Below, one piece after another: positions 1-9,108 of a DNA stretch of 64,000 nt. Position 1 is the stretch's first letter. Every line of letters begins with the position of its first letter. The notes beneath the pieces were generated by a model. It made no database searches and was not told where the DNA came from. It saw only the letters and a list, made by a program, of their open reading frames with translations. Made by a program: the position numbers and the translations under genes. The stretch comes from Chromatiaceae bacterium (GTDB lineage: Bacteria > Pseudomonadota > Gammaproteobacteria > Chromatiales > Chromatiaceae). The stretch spans positions 1-64,000 of the forward strand of contig JAJDNF010000074.1 in NCBI GenBank assembly GCA_022340805.1, given 5' to 3'.

Positions 1-11
1 CAGGTAGCAGC

Positions 12-719
12 ATGACAGCGGAGTCTCCATCAACCGGCACGACACCGACCAGCGGCCGCGGACTGCGCGCCAGCCACGTCGCCTGGATCGTGCTTGCCAC
101 CGTCCTGGTTAGCGTGGCGATCACCTACTGGGTGGTCAGGACCTATATCTACGCCAAGGATTTCGAGCCGGTCGAGCTGAACGTCAAGGAACAGCGCGAG
201 CTCGATGCCAAGCTGCGCGTGCTGGGTTACCAGCCCGCCCCGCAGGTGCGCCCTGGTGGCAGCGGGGCGGCGAAGGAGACCGACCAGGAATGGTTGAGGC
301 CCGAGCCCTACAGCGAGGCGGGCGCGCGGCGCGAGGTCGGATTCAGCGAACGCGAGCTCAACGCGATGCTCGCGAATAACCGTGACCTGGCCAGGAAGCT
401 CTCGGTTGACCTCGGCGATGATCTGGTCAGTGCGCGCCTGCTGGTACCGGTCGATCCGGATTTCCCGATCCTCGGCGGCAAGACGCTGCGCGTCTCGGCC
501 GGGGTCGAGATGGCCTACCGTGATGCCAAGCCGGTCGTCGTGCTGAAGGGTGTGACCATCATGGGTATTCCGATCCCGAATGCCTGGTTGGGCGGCCTCA
601 AGAATATCGACCTGATCAGTGAATTTGGCGACCAACGCGGCTTCTGGAAGGCATTCGCCGACGGCGTGGAAGACATCCACGTGGAACAGGGGCGCCTGAA
701 GGTCCAACTCAAACAATAG
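12..719 (+). CDS. Conserved hypothetical membrane-anchored protein
   Basis: 235 residues, ATG start. A hydrophobic segment at about residues 24-45, preceded by a short Ser/Thr/Arg-rich tail, is a single N-terminal membrane anchor. The remainder, starting with a charged stretch around 52-75, should lie outside the cytoplasm. No catalytic motif is recognised. The C-terminal half is a compact alternating hydrophobic/polar domain of the kind seen in conserved hypothetical proteins of purple-sulfur-type bacteria (recalled, not searched). The next gene follows after 95 bp on the same strand and is also a small membrane protein, so the two may be co-transcribed. Function unknown. Confidence 0.75.
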   Translation: MTAESPSTGTTPTSGRGLRASHVAWIVLATVLVSVAITYWVVRTYIYAKDFEPVELNVKEQRELDAKLRVLGYQPAPQVRPGGSGAAKETDQEWLRPEPYSEAGARREVGFSERELNAMLANNRDLARKLSVDLGDDLVSARLLVPVDPDFPILGGKTLRVSAGVEMAYRDAKPVVVLKGVTIMGIPIPNAWLGGLKNIDLISEFGDQRGFWKAFADGVEDIHVEQGRLKVQLKQ

Positions 720-814
720 GCCGTCAGCGGTGGCGCAGGCGCCCCGGCGTGCCGGTGCCCGCCCGAGCCGGCGACGCCGCGTAAACACCCCGTAGAACTG
801 AGGAGCCCTGCAAC

Positions 815-1153
815 ATGGACCTGGACAACGCACCATCCGGCATCTCGGTACATGGCATCCTGGCCGGTGTCGGTGCGGTACTCGGACTGATCCTGGTCGC
901 ATTCGGCCTGTGGGCCCTGGGCGGCGCGATCTATTTCGCCTGGGGGCTGTTCCGTGACCCCGACAGCATTGGCTACTTTGCCAAGTATTTTCTCGAGACC
1001 ACCAAGATCGCCGCCTACCTGCCGAGCGGCGGGGAAGGCCTGGGCCATTACGTAGCCTGGGTGGCCGTGATCCTGCTGCTGCTGGTGCTCGGCAAGCTGG
1101 GTACCTGGGCAGTTGGGGCCGGGGCCGGGCTGCTCACGTCGAAGGGCCGTTAA
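815..1153 (+). CDS. Small hypothetical membrane protein, two TM segments
   Basis: 112 residues. A GAGGAG ribosome-binding site lies about 12 bases before the ATG. Two hydrophobic segments are visible, at about residues 13-40 and 75-100. They are separated by a soluble loop with Phe/Tyr-rich and Lys-containing stretches, giving a hairpin-like two-helix inner-membrane protein. No family is recognised. It sits between the membrane-anchored hypothetical upstream and the HDOD regulator downstream, 116 bp from the latter's ATG. Function unknown; confidence is for the gene being real. Confidence 0.7.
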   Translation: MDLDNAPSGISVHGILAGVGAVLGLILVAFGLWALGGAIYFAWGLFRDPDSIGYFAKYFLETTKIAAYLPSGGEGLGHYVAWVAVILLLLVLGKLGTWAVGAGAGLLTSKGR

Positions 1154-1269
1154 AGGAAATGGCTATCTAAGCACCTGCGCTCCGACGCGCTGTTCGAGGC
1201 CGGTTGGCGCGGCAAAGTTTCCTGCGCATCGACCGCTACACAAGGCATGCCCAGTCAACCGTGCCGCCG

Positions 1270-2829
1270 ATGTCCGTTACTGCCGACCCGATCCTGATCG
1301 ACGACCCTGGTGGGGCCGTTGAATTCTTGCTGCGGCGCATCCAGCGTAGCCGGGATTTTCCGGCCCTTTCCGAGACTATCCGCACGCTGAATCGCCTGTC
1401 TGCGTCGCATGAAAAGTCCACCGAGCAACTGGCGGCCGTGATCGTCAGCGACTTCGCACTGACCAACAAGATCCTTAAGGTCGTCAATTCGGCCTACTAC
1501 GCCAGCTTTGCCGGCAATGTGGGGACCATCTCGCGCGCGATCGTGGTACTGGGTATAGAGCCGATCCGGGCGCTGGCGGCCTCGCTGATGCTGTTCGAAC
1601 ACATGCAGGAGGGCTGCAATGCGGCCCGCATCAGGGCCCTGATCGGCAAGAGCATGTTCGGCGCGCTGCTGGCGCGGGAGGCGGCGATCGACGCCGGACT
1701 GCCGCACGGCGAAGAGGCCTTTCTCGCGGCGATGTTCCACAACCTCGGCGAACTGCTGGTGGCCTTCTATCTCCCCGAGGAGGACCAGGCGATCCAGGAC
1801 GAGATGGCCGAAGGTGTCGTGACCGCGCTGGAGGCGCAGCACCGGGTCCTTGGGGTGAGCCTCCAGCAACTCGGGAGTGCGGTCGGCAGGCATTGGAATT
1901 TTCCCGACGCGATCACCTTCAGCATGAAGAAGCTGCCCGCTGGCAAGCTGCGCAGGCCCGCCAGCGATGAGGAGCAGCTGTGCCAACTGAGCGGTTTCGC
2001 CAGCGAGGTGACCGATCGGCTGGCGGGCGGCGACCAACCGGGCGATCGTGGGCTGGCCGAGCTGCAGCTGCGCTACCGCCTGTGCGTGCAGTTTTCCGGT
2101 ACCCGCTTCGACGACATCTTGCAAAATACGCGCAGCGAGTACCGCAGGCTGGCCGAGGGGCTGGCGACAGCGGATGGCGCGCCGCCGGCGATCCGCGCAC
2201 TGGCCGGCCTGCAGCGCGAGGATGTACACGCCGTTCCGGCGGACGACATCGCGGACATTGCGCTGCCCGAGGACGACAGCGCGGTACCGGCCCTGCATGT
2301 GGGTGATCCGGAGCCCGTGTTGCTCGACGGCCTGCAGGAGGCGACCGCGATGCTCGCCGAGGGCGCCGCCCTGAACCAGGTCGCCCAGGTCATGCTCGAG
2401 ACCCTGTATCGTGCCCTGGATCTGCGCCGGGTGGCGCTGTGCCTGCGCGACATCGCCGCGCGCCAGTACGTAGGCCGGCTCGGTTTTGGGGGCGACGTCG
2501 ACGCCTATCTGCGGGCACTGCGTTTCGGCGAGGCCTATGAGCGCGACGTGTTCCACGTCGCATTGCAGCAAAAGACCGACGTGCACATCGCCGACCTGGC
2601 GGTCGCTGGCGCCGGGCACGGTATCCCCTCCTGGTACCACGCACACAGCCCGAGCGGTGCGCTGCTGTTTCTGCCCCTGGTCGTCCAGGAGCGGCCGGTG
2701 GGCTGCATCATCGCCGAGCACGCGATGCGCGACGGCTTGCAGCTGGGCCCCGGAACCCTGCGCCTGGTGCGCGCGCTGCGCAATCAGCTGGCGCTCGGTC
2801 TGCAGCTGCGGCGCGCTACACGCGCTTGA
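1270..2829 (+). CDS. HDOD domain signalling protein with C-terminal GAF-like domain
   Basis: 519 residues. Residues about 15-225 form an HDOD domain, a degenerate HD-superfamily fold without the full metal-binding His/Asp set, used in bacterial signalling and c-di-GMP/chemotaxis circuits. The stretch SDFALTNKILKVVNSAYY with a following ISRAIVVLGIE is typical. A variable linker follows. About residues 360-515 look like a GAF sensor domain (predicted beta strands with RRVALCLRD and GALLFLPLVVQERPVGCII). No GGDEF or EAL output domain is present, so it probably acts through protein-protein contacts. The ATG at 1270 is preferred; an in-frame TTG at 1204 would add 22 residues that do not look like protein sequence of this family. 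The ligand is unknown. Confidence 0.85.
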   Translation: MSVTADPILIDDPGGAVEFLLRRIQRSRDFPALSETIRTLNRLSASHEKSTEQLAAVIVSDFALTNKILKVVNSAYYASFAGNVGTISRAIVVLGIEPIRALAASLMLFEHMQEGCNAARIRALIGKSMFGALLAREAAIDAGLPHGEEAFLAAMFHNLGELLVAFYLPEEDQAIQDEMAEGVVTALEAQHRVLGVSLQQLGSAVGRHWNFPDAITFSMKKLPAGKLRRPASDEEQLCQLSGFASEVTDRLAGGDQPGDRGLAELQLRYRLCVQFSGTRFDDILQNTRSEYRRLAEGLATADGAPPAIRALAGLQREDVHAVPADDIADIALPEDDSAVPALHVGDPEPVLLDGLQEATAMLAEGAALNQVAQVMLETLYRALDLRRVALCLRDIAARQYVGRLGFGGDVDAYLRALRFGEAYERDVFHVALQQKTDVHIADLAVAGAGHGIPSWYHAHSPSGALLFLPLVVQERPVGCIIAEHAMRDGLQLGPGTLRLVRALRNQLALGLQLRRATRA

Positions 2830-3288
2830 GGTCACGCCGGACGGGCCCCACAGCGGTCCGAGCCACTGCGCGTACCGCGCCCGATTGGTGCAAGGCTCGC
2901 CGTGGCATCCGATGCCTGCATTGTTCTGGGGCGCCGATGTGCCCCTCGCCGGGGCGCTCGGGTGTGGCCCGGACGGGCCGCCCACCTGCATGCATCCGGG
3001 CGCTGACCGGATAATCATCCCGCGGGTCTGTCAGCGGGCTGCCGCAAAGTGCCCGACGGCCGGCACAAAGCATATAAAAACCAATGGCGTAGCTCGGTCC
3101 TGCCGGGTCATCTCCGGGGCCGGTCGCGGCACCGCGCGGGCGCTCGGCTGCCGCACGCCGGGCACCGCATCGCCGTTGCGCAGATGCCGGCACGGAAATC
3201 GCGAGACAGGCTGCCGCCCGTGTTGGGTTTGGCCCGGCTCTTGCTCGGCGGAAAGTTGATCCGATTTTCCTGGGCAAGAGTCCGTCAG
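2830..3288. other. 459-bp non-coding stretch upstream of the ATP-grasp cluster
   Basis: No gene is supported here. The reading frame of the downstream ATP-grasp protein stays open back to 3049, but that extension is Arg/Pro-rich, unlike the family. The stretch is GC-rich with several GGGGC/GCCCC inverted segments near 2930-2975 that could end HDOD transcription. An AT-rich island at 3069-3082 holds the best -10 candidate for the downstream operon. Confidence 0.6.
3073..3078 (+). promoter_or_regulatory. Possible -10 element for the ATP-grasp / transglutaminase operon
   Basis: TATAAA stands in the only AT-rich island of the 459-bp gap. No convincing -35 hexamer is seen 16-18 bp upstream, so this is a weak sigma70 candidate only. 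It would give a leader of about 200 nt before the ATG at 3289. Confidence 0.3.
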
Positions 3289-4740
3289 ATGAGCATAGAT
3301 TGGAAGCGTTTCGACCCGGGTGGTTTCTACGACGAGATGATCAGCTCGCCCGGTTACCCGCGTGCCGTGGCACGCCAGGTCGCCAGCTACCTGCGCTCGC
3401 TCAGCACCGAGGAGATCAAGGCACGCCAGCAGGCGGCTGAGTCGGCGATCGTGGAGATGGGCATCACCTTTACCGTGTACAGCGAGGGCAGCAATATCGA
3501 CCGGGCCTGGCCGTTCGATATCATCCCGCGGATCATCGCCGCGAGGGAATGGAACAAGGTATCGGCCGGTCTGGAACAGCGTCTGCGTGCGCTCAATCTG
3601 TTCATCGACGACCTCTACGGCGCGCAGCGTATCGTCGAGGACGGCGTATTCCCGGCCGAACTGCTTGCCAACTCGAAGAACTTTCGCCGCGAGGTGGTGG
3701 GGGTCAAACCGCCATTCGGCGTGTGGGCGCACATCTGCGGTTCGGACCTGATCCGCGACCACAAGGGCGACTTCTTTGTGCTCGAGGACAACCTGCGCGT
3801 GCCGTCCGGGGTGTCGTACATGCTGGAGAACCGGGTACTGACCAAGCGGGTGTTCGGTGAGCTGTTCGAGGATGCGAGTATCCTGCCGGTGGCCGACTAC
3901 CCGGCCCAGTTGTTCGACATGCTGGCGGCGATCTCGCCGCGTCCGCTGGACTTTCCCGAGGTCGTGGTGCTTACCCCGGGCATCTATAACTCGGCCTATT
4001 TCGAGCACGCGTTTCTCGCCCAGCAGATGGGCGCGGAGCTGGTCGAGGGTGCCGACCTGCTGGTCGGCGACGACGACTGCGTGTACATGCGCACGATCGA
4101 GGGTCTGCAGCGGGTAGACGTGATCTACCGTCGCGTCGACGACCTGTTCCTCGACCCCGAGGTGTTCAACAGCGACTCGGCGCTCGGTGTGCCCGGGCTG
4201 ATGCGGGCCTGGCGCAAGGGCAATGTGGGTATCGCCAACGCCCCGGGTTCGGGGGTCGCCGACGACAAGGTCGTGTACGCCTTCGTGCCGAAGATCATAA
4301 AGTACTACCTCGACGAGGATCCGCTTATTCCCAATGTCGAGACCTTTGTCTGTCTGCACGACGACGAACGCGCCTATGTGCTGGACAACCTCGACAAGCT
4401 GGTCGTCAAACCGGCCAACGAGTCGGGTGGCTACGGCATGTTGATCGGCCCGAAGGCGACCAAGAAGGAGCGCGCGGAGTTTGCCCGTCTGATCAAGGCG
4501 GATCCGCGCAACTATATCGCCCAGCCGCTGATCAAGCTGTCCACCGTGCCTACGCTGGTCGACGAGCACGTCGAACCACGCCACGTCGACCTCAGGCCCT
4601 TCATCCTGCAGGGCCAGGACGTCTATGTGACGCCCGGTGGGCTGACCCGGGTGGCGCTGCGCAAGGGCTCGACAGTGGTCAATTCCTCACAGGGCGGCGG
4701 CAGTAAAGATACCTGGATACTGGATACGGAGGCCTCCTGA
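3289..4740 (+). CDS. Circularly permuted type 2 ATP-grasp protein (COG2308/DUF404-DUF407 family)
   Basis: 483 residues. ATP-grasp enzymes join a carboxylate to an amine through an acyl-phosphate; members of this permuted family are predicted peptide or amide ligases with unknown substrate. Visible motifs are the acidic E166-D167-N168 in VLEDNLRVPSG (expected Mg/ATP contacts), K374 in LVVKPANESGGYGM (nucleotide-binding lysine with glycine-rich loop), RPFILQG and the C-terminal SSQGGGSKDTWIL. The ATG at 3289 is chosen because the family sequence begins there with a short DWKRFDPGGFYDEM segment. The stop codon overlaps the ATG of the alpha-E gene by one base, indicating translational coupling. 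It is the intact member of two paralogous ATP-grasp proteins in this cluster. Confidence 0.9.
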   Translation: MSIDWKRFDPGGFYDEMISSPGYPRAVARQVASYLRSLSTEEIKARQQAAESAIVEMGITFTVYSEGSNIDRAWPFDIIPRIIAAREWNKVSAGLEQRLRALNLFIDDLYGAQRIVEDGVFPAELLANSKNFRREVVGVKPPFGVWAHICGSDLIRDHKGDFFVLEDNLRVPSGVSYMLENRVLTKRVFGELFEDASILPVADYPAQLFDMLAAISPRPLDFPEVVVLTPGIYNSAYFEHAFLAQQMGAELVEGADLLVGDDDCVYMRTIEGLQRVDVIYRRVDDLFLDPEVFNSDSALGVPGLMRAWRKGNVGIANAPGSGVADDKVVYAFVPKIIKYYLDEDPLIPNVETFVCLHDDERAYVLDNLDKLVVKPANESGGYGMLIGPKATKKERAEFARLIKADPRNYIAQPLIKLSTVPTLVDEHVEPRHVDLRPFILQGQDVYVTPGGLTRVALRKGSTVVNSSQGGGSKDTWILDTEAS

Positions 4741-5708
4741 TGCTGTCTCGGGTTGCTGAACGGCTCTACTGGATGGGTCGCTACCTCGAACGTGTGGAAA
4801 GCACCGCGCGCCTGGTCAACGCCTACACCAACCAGATCCTCGATCTGCCCAAGGGGGTCGATCCCGGCTGGCGGCGGCTGGTCGACCTCAACGGTGCGAG
4901 CGCGGTATTCGAGGGGCATTACCAGAACTATGATGAGCGCAACACGGTCAAGTTCTTGTTGGCCGACAGCTTCAACCCCGACTCGATCGCCAGCGCCCTG
5001 GCGATGGCCCGCGAGAACGTACGCACCACGCGCGACGTGTTGCCGACCGAGGTCTGGGACCAGGCCAACGAGATGTACCTGTACTGCAAGGAAAACGCCG
5101 AACGCGGCGTGCTGCGCAAGCATCGATTCATGTTCCTCAAGCAGATCGTCATTCGCTGCCAGCAGATCACTGGCCTGCTGACCGGCACCATGAGTCACGA
5201 TTTCCCTTGCGATTTCATCCGCCTGGGGCGCAATCTGGAGCGCGGCGACATGACCACCCGGATCGTCGACAGTGCGGTATCGCTGCTGATGCCGCGGCTC
5301 GATGCGCCGACGCCGTACGACAACCTGATGTGGGTCAACGTGCTCAAATCGCTGTCCGCTTTCCAGATGTACCGGCAGCACGTGCGCCACCGCGTCAAAG
5401 GCGAGGCGGTGGTCAAGTACCTGCTGCAGGACTCCGGATTTCCGCGTTCCCTTGGGTACGCGTTGGCGCGGGCCGAGGCGCTGCTCGGCCACCTGCCGCG
5501 CAACGAGGCCCCGCTGCAGCGGGTCGCACTGATTCAGCGGCGTGTCAAAGAGGCCGCATTGGATACAATGGCCCTGGATGAGATGCACGCGTTCATCGAC
5601 CAGATTCAGGCCGAGCTGAACAACATGCATGAGCAGATTAGCGCGACCTGGTTCAGCCTCGAGGCTTTACCGGCAGTGCAAACGCAGGTGCAAGCGGCGG
5701 CCCCCTGA
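4740..5708 (+). CDS. Alpha-E domain protein (COG2307/DUF403)
   Basis: 322 residues, almost entirely helical. It opens with MLSRVAERLYWMGRYLER, the typical alpha-E start, with further helices containing NLERGDMTTRIVDSAV and QMYRQHVRHRVKG. Alpha-E proteins nearly always neighbour the permuted ATP-grasp gene or are fused to it. They are thought to be partners or substrate-binding subunits; no catalytic activity is established. The start overlaps the previous stop (TGATG), so the two proteins are probably made in equal amounts. The ORF ends 52 bp before the DUF2126 transglutaminase gene. The C-terminal domain of the protein at 12397-14958 is a paralogue fused to its own ATP-grasp domain. Confidence 0.9.
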   Translation: MLSRVAERLYWMGRYLERVESTARLVNAYTNQILDLPKGVDPGWRRLVDLNGASAVFEGHYQNYDERNTVKFLLADSFNPDSIASALAMARENVRTTRDVLPTEVWDQANEMYLYCKENAERGVLRKHRFMFLKQIVIRCQQITGLLTGTMSHDFPCDFIRLGRNLERGDMTTRIVDSAVSLLMPRLDAPTPYDNLMWVNVLKSLSAFQMYRQHVRHRVKGEAVVKYLLQDSGFPRSLGYALARAEALLGHLPRNEAPLQRVALIQRRVKEAALDTMALDEMHAFIDQIQAELNNMHEQISATWFSLEALPAVQTQVQAAAP

Positions 5709-5760
5709 TGGACAGGCCGGCCGCGGGTGCCACCGGGGTTGTCCGAAACAGGGGATATGC

Positions 5761-8700
5761 ATGGCCATTCGCGTCGCCATTGATCACAAGACGACCTATC
5801 ATTTCGACCGCCAGGTGTCGCTTTCGCCGCACCTGATCCGCCTGCGCCCGGCGCCGCACACCCGGACACCCATTCACGAGTACGCACTCAACATCGAACC
5901 GGCCGGGCACCGCCTGTACTGGCAGCAGGACCCGTTCGGCAATTTTCTCGCCCGGGCGGTGTTTCCCGAGCCGGTCCGCGAACTGTCCGTGCATGTGCGG
6001 CTGGTCGCCGACATGACGGTGATCAACCCGTTCGACTTCTTCGTCGAGAAGTACGCCGAGAGCTACCCGTTCAGCTACGACGCGCTGCTGCGCCAGGAAC
6101 TGGAGCCCTATTTCGAGCTCAGCGAGTCAGGCCCGCAGCTGCTCGAGTGGGTGGCGGGGGTCGACCGGCGCGAGCGCCGGATTGTCGATTTCCTGGTCTA
6201 CATCAACCAGCAGCTGCAGCATGCAATCGGCTACACCGTGCGTCTGGATCCCGGTATCCAGACCTGCGAGGAGACCCTCGGCAAGGCACTCGGCTCGTGC
6301 CGCGATACCGGCTGGCTGATGGTCCAGATCCTGCGCCACCTCGGTCTCGCGGCGCGCTTCGTGTCCGGATACCTGGTGCAGCTGACCGCCGACGTGAAGG
6401 CGCTGGACGGTCCGTCCGGCCCGGAGCAGGACTTTACCGACCTGCATGCCTGGGCCGAGGTGTACATCCCCGGCGCCGGTTGGATCGGGCTCGACGCGAC
6501 CTCGGGGCTGTTCGCCGGCGAGGGTCACATCCCGCTAGCCTGCACCCCCGATCCGGTCAGCGCGGCGCCGGTAACCGGCTACACGGACAAGTGCGAGGTG
6601 AGCTTCGATTACCTCAATGCGGTGACCCGGGTGCACGAAGACCCGCGGGTCACGAAGCCTTACACCGAGGAGCAGTGGCAGGCGATCCGTGGGCTCGGCC
6701 GTGCGGTGGATGCGGAACTCGATGCGCTGGACGTGCGTCTGACGATGGGCGGCGAGCCGACCTTCGTGTCGATCGACGACATGGAGGGCGCGCAGTGGAA
6801 TACCGAGGCACTGGGCATCAACAAGCGCGAGCGCGCCGGCCTGCTGCTCAGGCGGCTTGAACGGGCGTTTGCCCCGGGTGGGCTGCTGCATTACGGGCAG
6901 GGCAAGTGGTACCCGGGCGAACCGCTGCCGCGCTGGGCGCTGGGCTGTTATTGGCGTGCCGACGGCGCGCCGCTGTGGCGCGACCAGGCGCTGTTGGCCG
7001 ACGAGACCCGGCGTTACCGCGTCGCACCCGAGCGTGTCCGCGAGTTCGGCGAGCGGCTGGCCGCGCGCCTCGGGGTGGATCTGGGCGACCTGATGGCCGC
7101 CTACGAAAACTGGCTGTACTACCTGTGGCGCGAGGCGCGCCAGCCGGTCGAACTGGACACGGTGACCATCCCCTGGGCGCCGCAGTTTCGCGACGACATG
7201 GGGCTCGCGCTGGCGCATGGTCTCGACCGGCCGGTCGGTTACGTGCTGCCGCTCAAATGGGACTGGCGGCAGGCCGGCTGGGCCAGTGGATCCTGGCGCT
7301 TCCTCGGCGAGCGCCTGCAGCTGATGCCGGGTGGATCACCCATGGGCCTGCGCCTGCCGGTCGCCAGGATCCCGTGGCTGAGCGAGTCCGAGCGACAGGG
7401 ACTCGCGCCGCCCGTGCCGTCGCCCTGGGCGCCGGACGCCGGGACCGCCGCACCGGCATCGGAGCCCGAGCCGATGCCGGCCGCCGACGCCAGACCCGAG
7501 ACGCTGCGCCGTCGCTGGCCGGGCTGGAGCGGCATCCCGCATACCGCGCTGTGCCTGCAGTTGCGCGACGATCTGCTGCACGTGTTCCTGCCACCATGCG
7601 AGCAGCTGGAACACTACACGGCCCTGCTCGAGGCGGTCGAGGGGACCGCCGCCGAACTCGGCCTGCCGGTGCTGATCGAGGGCTACGAGCCGCCGCGCAG
7701 TCCGTTGCTGAACTACTTCAAGGTCACGCCGGACCCCGGCGTGATCGAGGTCAACATCCATCCCGCGTCGACCTGGGACGAACTCGAGCACAATACCGTC
7801 ACGCTCTATGAGGAGGCCCGCCAGACCCGCCTCGGCACGGAAAAGTTCATGCTCGACGGCCGCCATACCGGCACCGGCGGCGGCAACCACGTCACGCTCG
7901 GCGGACAGACCCCGGCCGACAGCCCGTTCCTGCGCCGGCCGGACATGCTGCGCTCGCTGCTGACCTACTGGCAGCATCATCCGGCCCTGTCGTACCTGTT
8001 CTCCGGGTTGTTCATAGGCTTCACCTCGCAGGCCCCGCGTGCGGACGAGCGCGGTTCCGGGCTGCTGACGGAATTCGAACGCGGCCTCGAGGAGATCGAG
8101 CGCGTCTCGACTCCGCAGCTGGTGGACCGTGCGCTGCGCAGCTTCCTCGCCGACGTCACCGGCAATACCCACCGGGCCGAATTTTGCATCGACAAGCTGG
8201 CCTCGCCCGACTCGGCTGCGGGGCGCCAGGGCCTGCTCGAGTTCCGCGCCTTCGAGATGCCGCCGCACGCGCGCATGAGCCTTGCGCAGATGCTGTTGCT
8301 GCGTGCGCTGGTGGCGCGCTTCTGGCAGCGGCCGTACCGCCATGCACTGGTGCGCTGGGACACCGCGCTGAACGACCGCTTCATGCTGCCGCACTACGTG
8401 TGGAGCGATTTCGCCGCGGTGATCGACGACCTGAACGCCGCGGGCTATGCGTTCGATCTGGACTGGTATGCGGCGTTTCTGGAGTTCCGGTTCCCGGTCT
8501 ACGGGCGGGTCAACCATGCCGGACTCGAATTGGAACTGCGCATGGCGCTCGAGCCCTGGCAGGTACTGGAGGAGGAGACCACCACGCAACGCCAGGCGCG
8601 GGTGGTCGATTCCGCCGTGGAGCGCCTGCAGGTCACCTGCCGCGGCCTGGATCCGGGACGCTATCTGATCACCTGCAACGGGCGGCGCGTGCCGTTGCAT

Positions 8701-9108
8701 GCCACCGGTGTGCCGGGCGAATATGTCGCGGGCGTGCGCTACAAGGCCTGGGACGCGGCGTTCGGCATGCATCCCACGCTCGATGTGCACGCGCCGCTGG
8801 TGTTCGACGTGATCGAACGCGGACTGGGGCGTGCGGTCGGTGGCTGTGTCTATCATGTGGCACACCCCGGCGGACGTTTCTACGACACCTTCCCGGTCAA
8901 TGCCTACGAGGCCGAGGCGCGACGCATCACGCGCTTCTGGGGCTGGGGCCATACCCCGGGCGACCCGGCGCCACCCGACTGGCTGCAACGCCTGCGCAGC
9001 GAGGTGCCACTGGCGACCGGTATGCGCGAGCTGAGCGAGCCACCGCCGGAACGGCCCAACCCGGACTACCCCTATACCCTGGATCTGCGCCGGAGGGCGA
9101 CTGCATGA
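5761..9108 (+). CDS. Transglutaminase-like protein with DUF2126 amidoligase-type domain, catalytically intact
   Basis: 1115 residues (COG4196-type). Order: bacterial transglutaminase-like N-terminal domain (about 1-125), papain-fold transglutaminase core (about 165-260), then DUF2126 (about 320-1110). The core has the full triad: C180 in LGSCRDTGW, H229 in DLHAWAEVY and D245 in GLDATSG. DUF2126 shows TMGGEPTF (T328-F335) and the glycine/histidine loop RHTGTGGGNH (R701-H710). The family survey by Iyer and colleagues related this region to glutamine-synthetase-like carboxylate-amine ligases. Such a protein could both cleave or transfer an amide and form one; the substrate is unknown. The ATG at 5761 is 52 bp after the alpha-E gene. 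The stop overlaps the start of a degenerate paralogue by ATGA. Confidence 0.9.
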   Translation: MAIRVAIDHKTTYHFDRQVSLSPHLIRLRPAPHTRTPIHEYALNIEPAGHRLYWQQDPFGNFLARAVFPEPVRELSVHVRLVADMTVINPFDFFVEKYAESYPFSYDALLRQELEPYFELSESGPQLLEWVAGVDRRERRIVDFLVYINQQLQHAIGYTVRLDPGIQTCEETLGKALGSCRDTGWLMVQILRHLGLAARFVSGYLVQLTADVKALDGPSGPEQDFTDLHAWAEVYIPGAGWIGLDATSGLFAGEGHIPLACTPDPVSAAPVTGYTDKCEVSFDYLNAVTRVHEDPRVTKPYTEEQWQAIRGLGRAVDAELDALDVRLTMGGEPTFVSIDDMEGAQWNTEALGINKRERAGLLLRRLERAFAPGGLLHYGQGKWYPGEPLPRWALGCYWRADGAPLWRDQALLADETRRYRVAPERVREFGERLAARLGVDLGDLMAAYENWLYYLWREARQPVELDTVTIPWAPQFRDDMGLALAHGLDRPVGYVLPLKWDWRQAGWASGSWRFLGERLQLMPGGSPMGLRLPVARIPWLSESERQGLAPPVPSPWAPDAGTAAPASEPEPMPAADARPETLRRRWPGWSGIPHTALCLQLRDDLLHVFLPPCEQLEHYTALLEAVEGTAAELGLPVLIEGYEPPRSPLLNYFKVTPDPGVIEVNIHPASTWDELEHNTVTLYEEARQTRLGTEKFMLDGRHTGTGGGNHVTLGGQTPADSPFLRRPDMLRSLLTYWQHHPALSYLFSGLFIGFTSQAPRADERGSGLLTEFERGLEEIERVSTPQLVDRALRSFLADVTGNTHRAEFCIDKLASPDSAAGRQGLLEFRAFEMPPHARMSLAQMLLLRALVARFWQRPYRHALVRWDTALNDRFMLPHYVWSDFAAVIDDLNAAGYAFDLDWYAAFLEFRFPVYGRVNHAGLELELRMALEPWQVLEEETTTQRQARVVDSAVERLQVTCRGLDPGRYLITCNGRRVPLHATGVPGEYVAGVRYKAWDAAFGMHPTLDVHAPLVFDVIERGLGRAVGGCVYHVAHPGGRFYDTFPVNAYEAEARRITRFWGWGHTPGDPAPPDWLQRLRSEVPLATGMRELSEPPPERPNPDYPYTLDLRRRATA

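Noticed and set aside
2891-2925. Possible sigma-54 promoter and NtrC half-site (GGTGCA, TGGCAT...TGCA) upstream of the ATP-grasp cluster
   Set aside because: The GG and GC dinucleotides are not 10 bp apart as the -24/-12 consensus needs, and only one NtrC half-site is seen.
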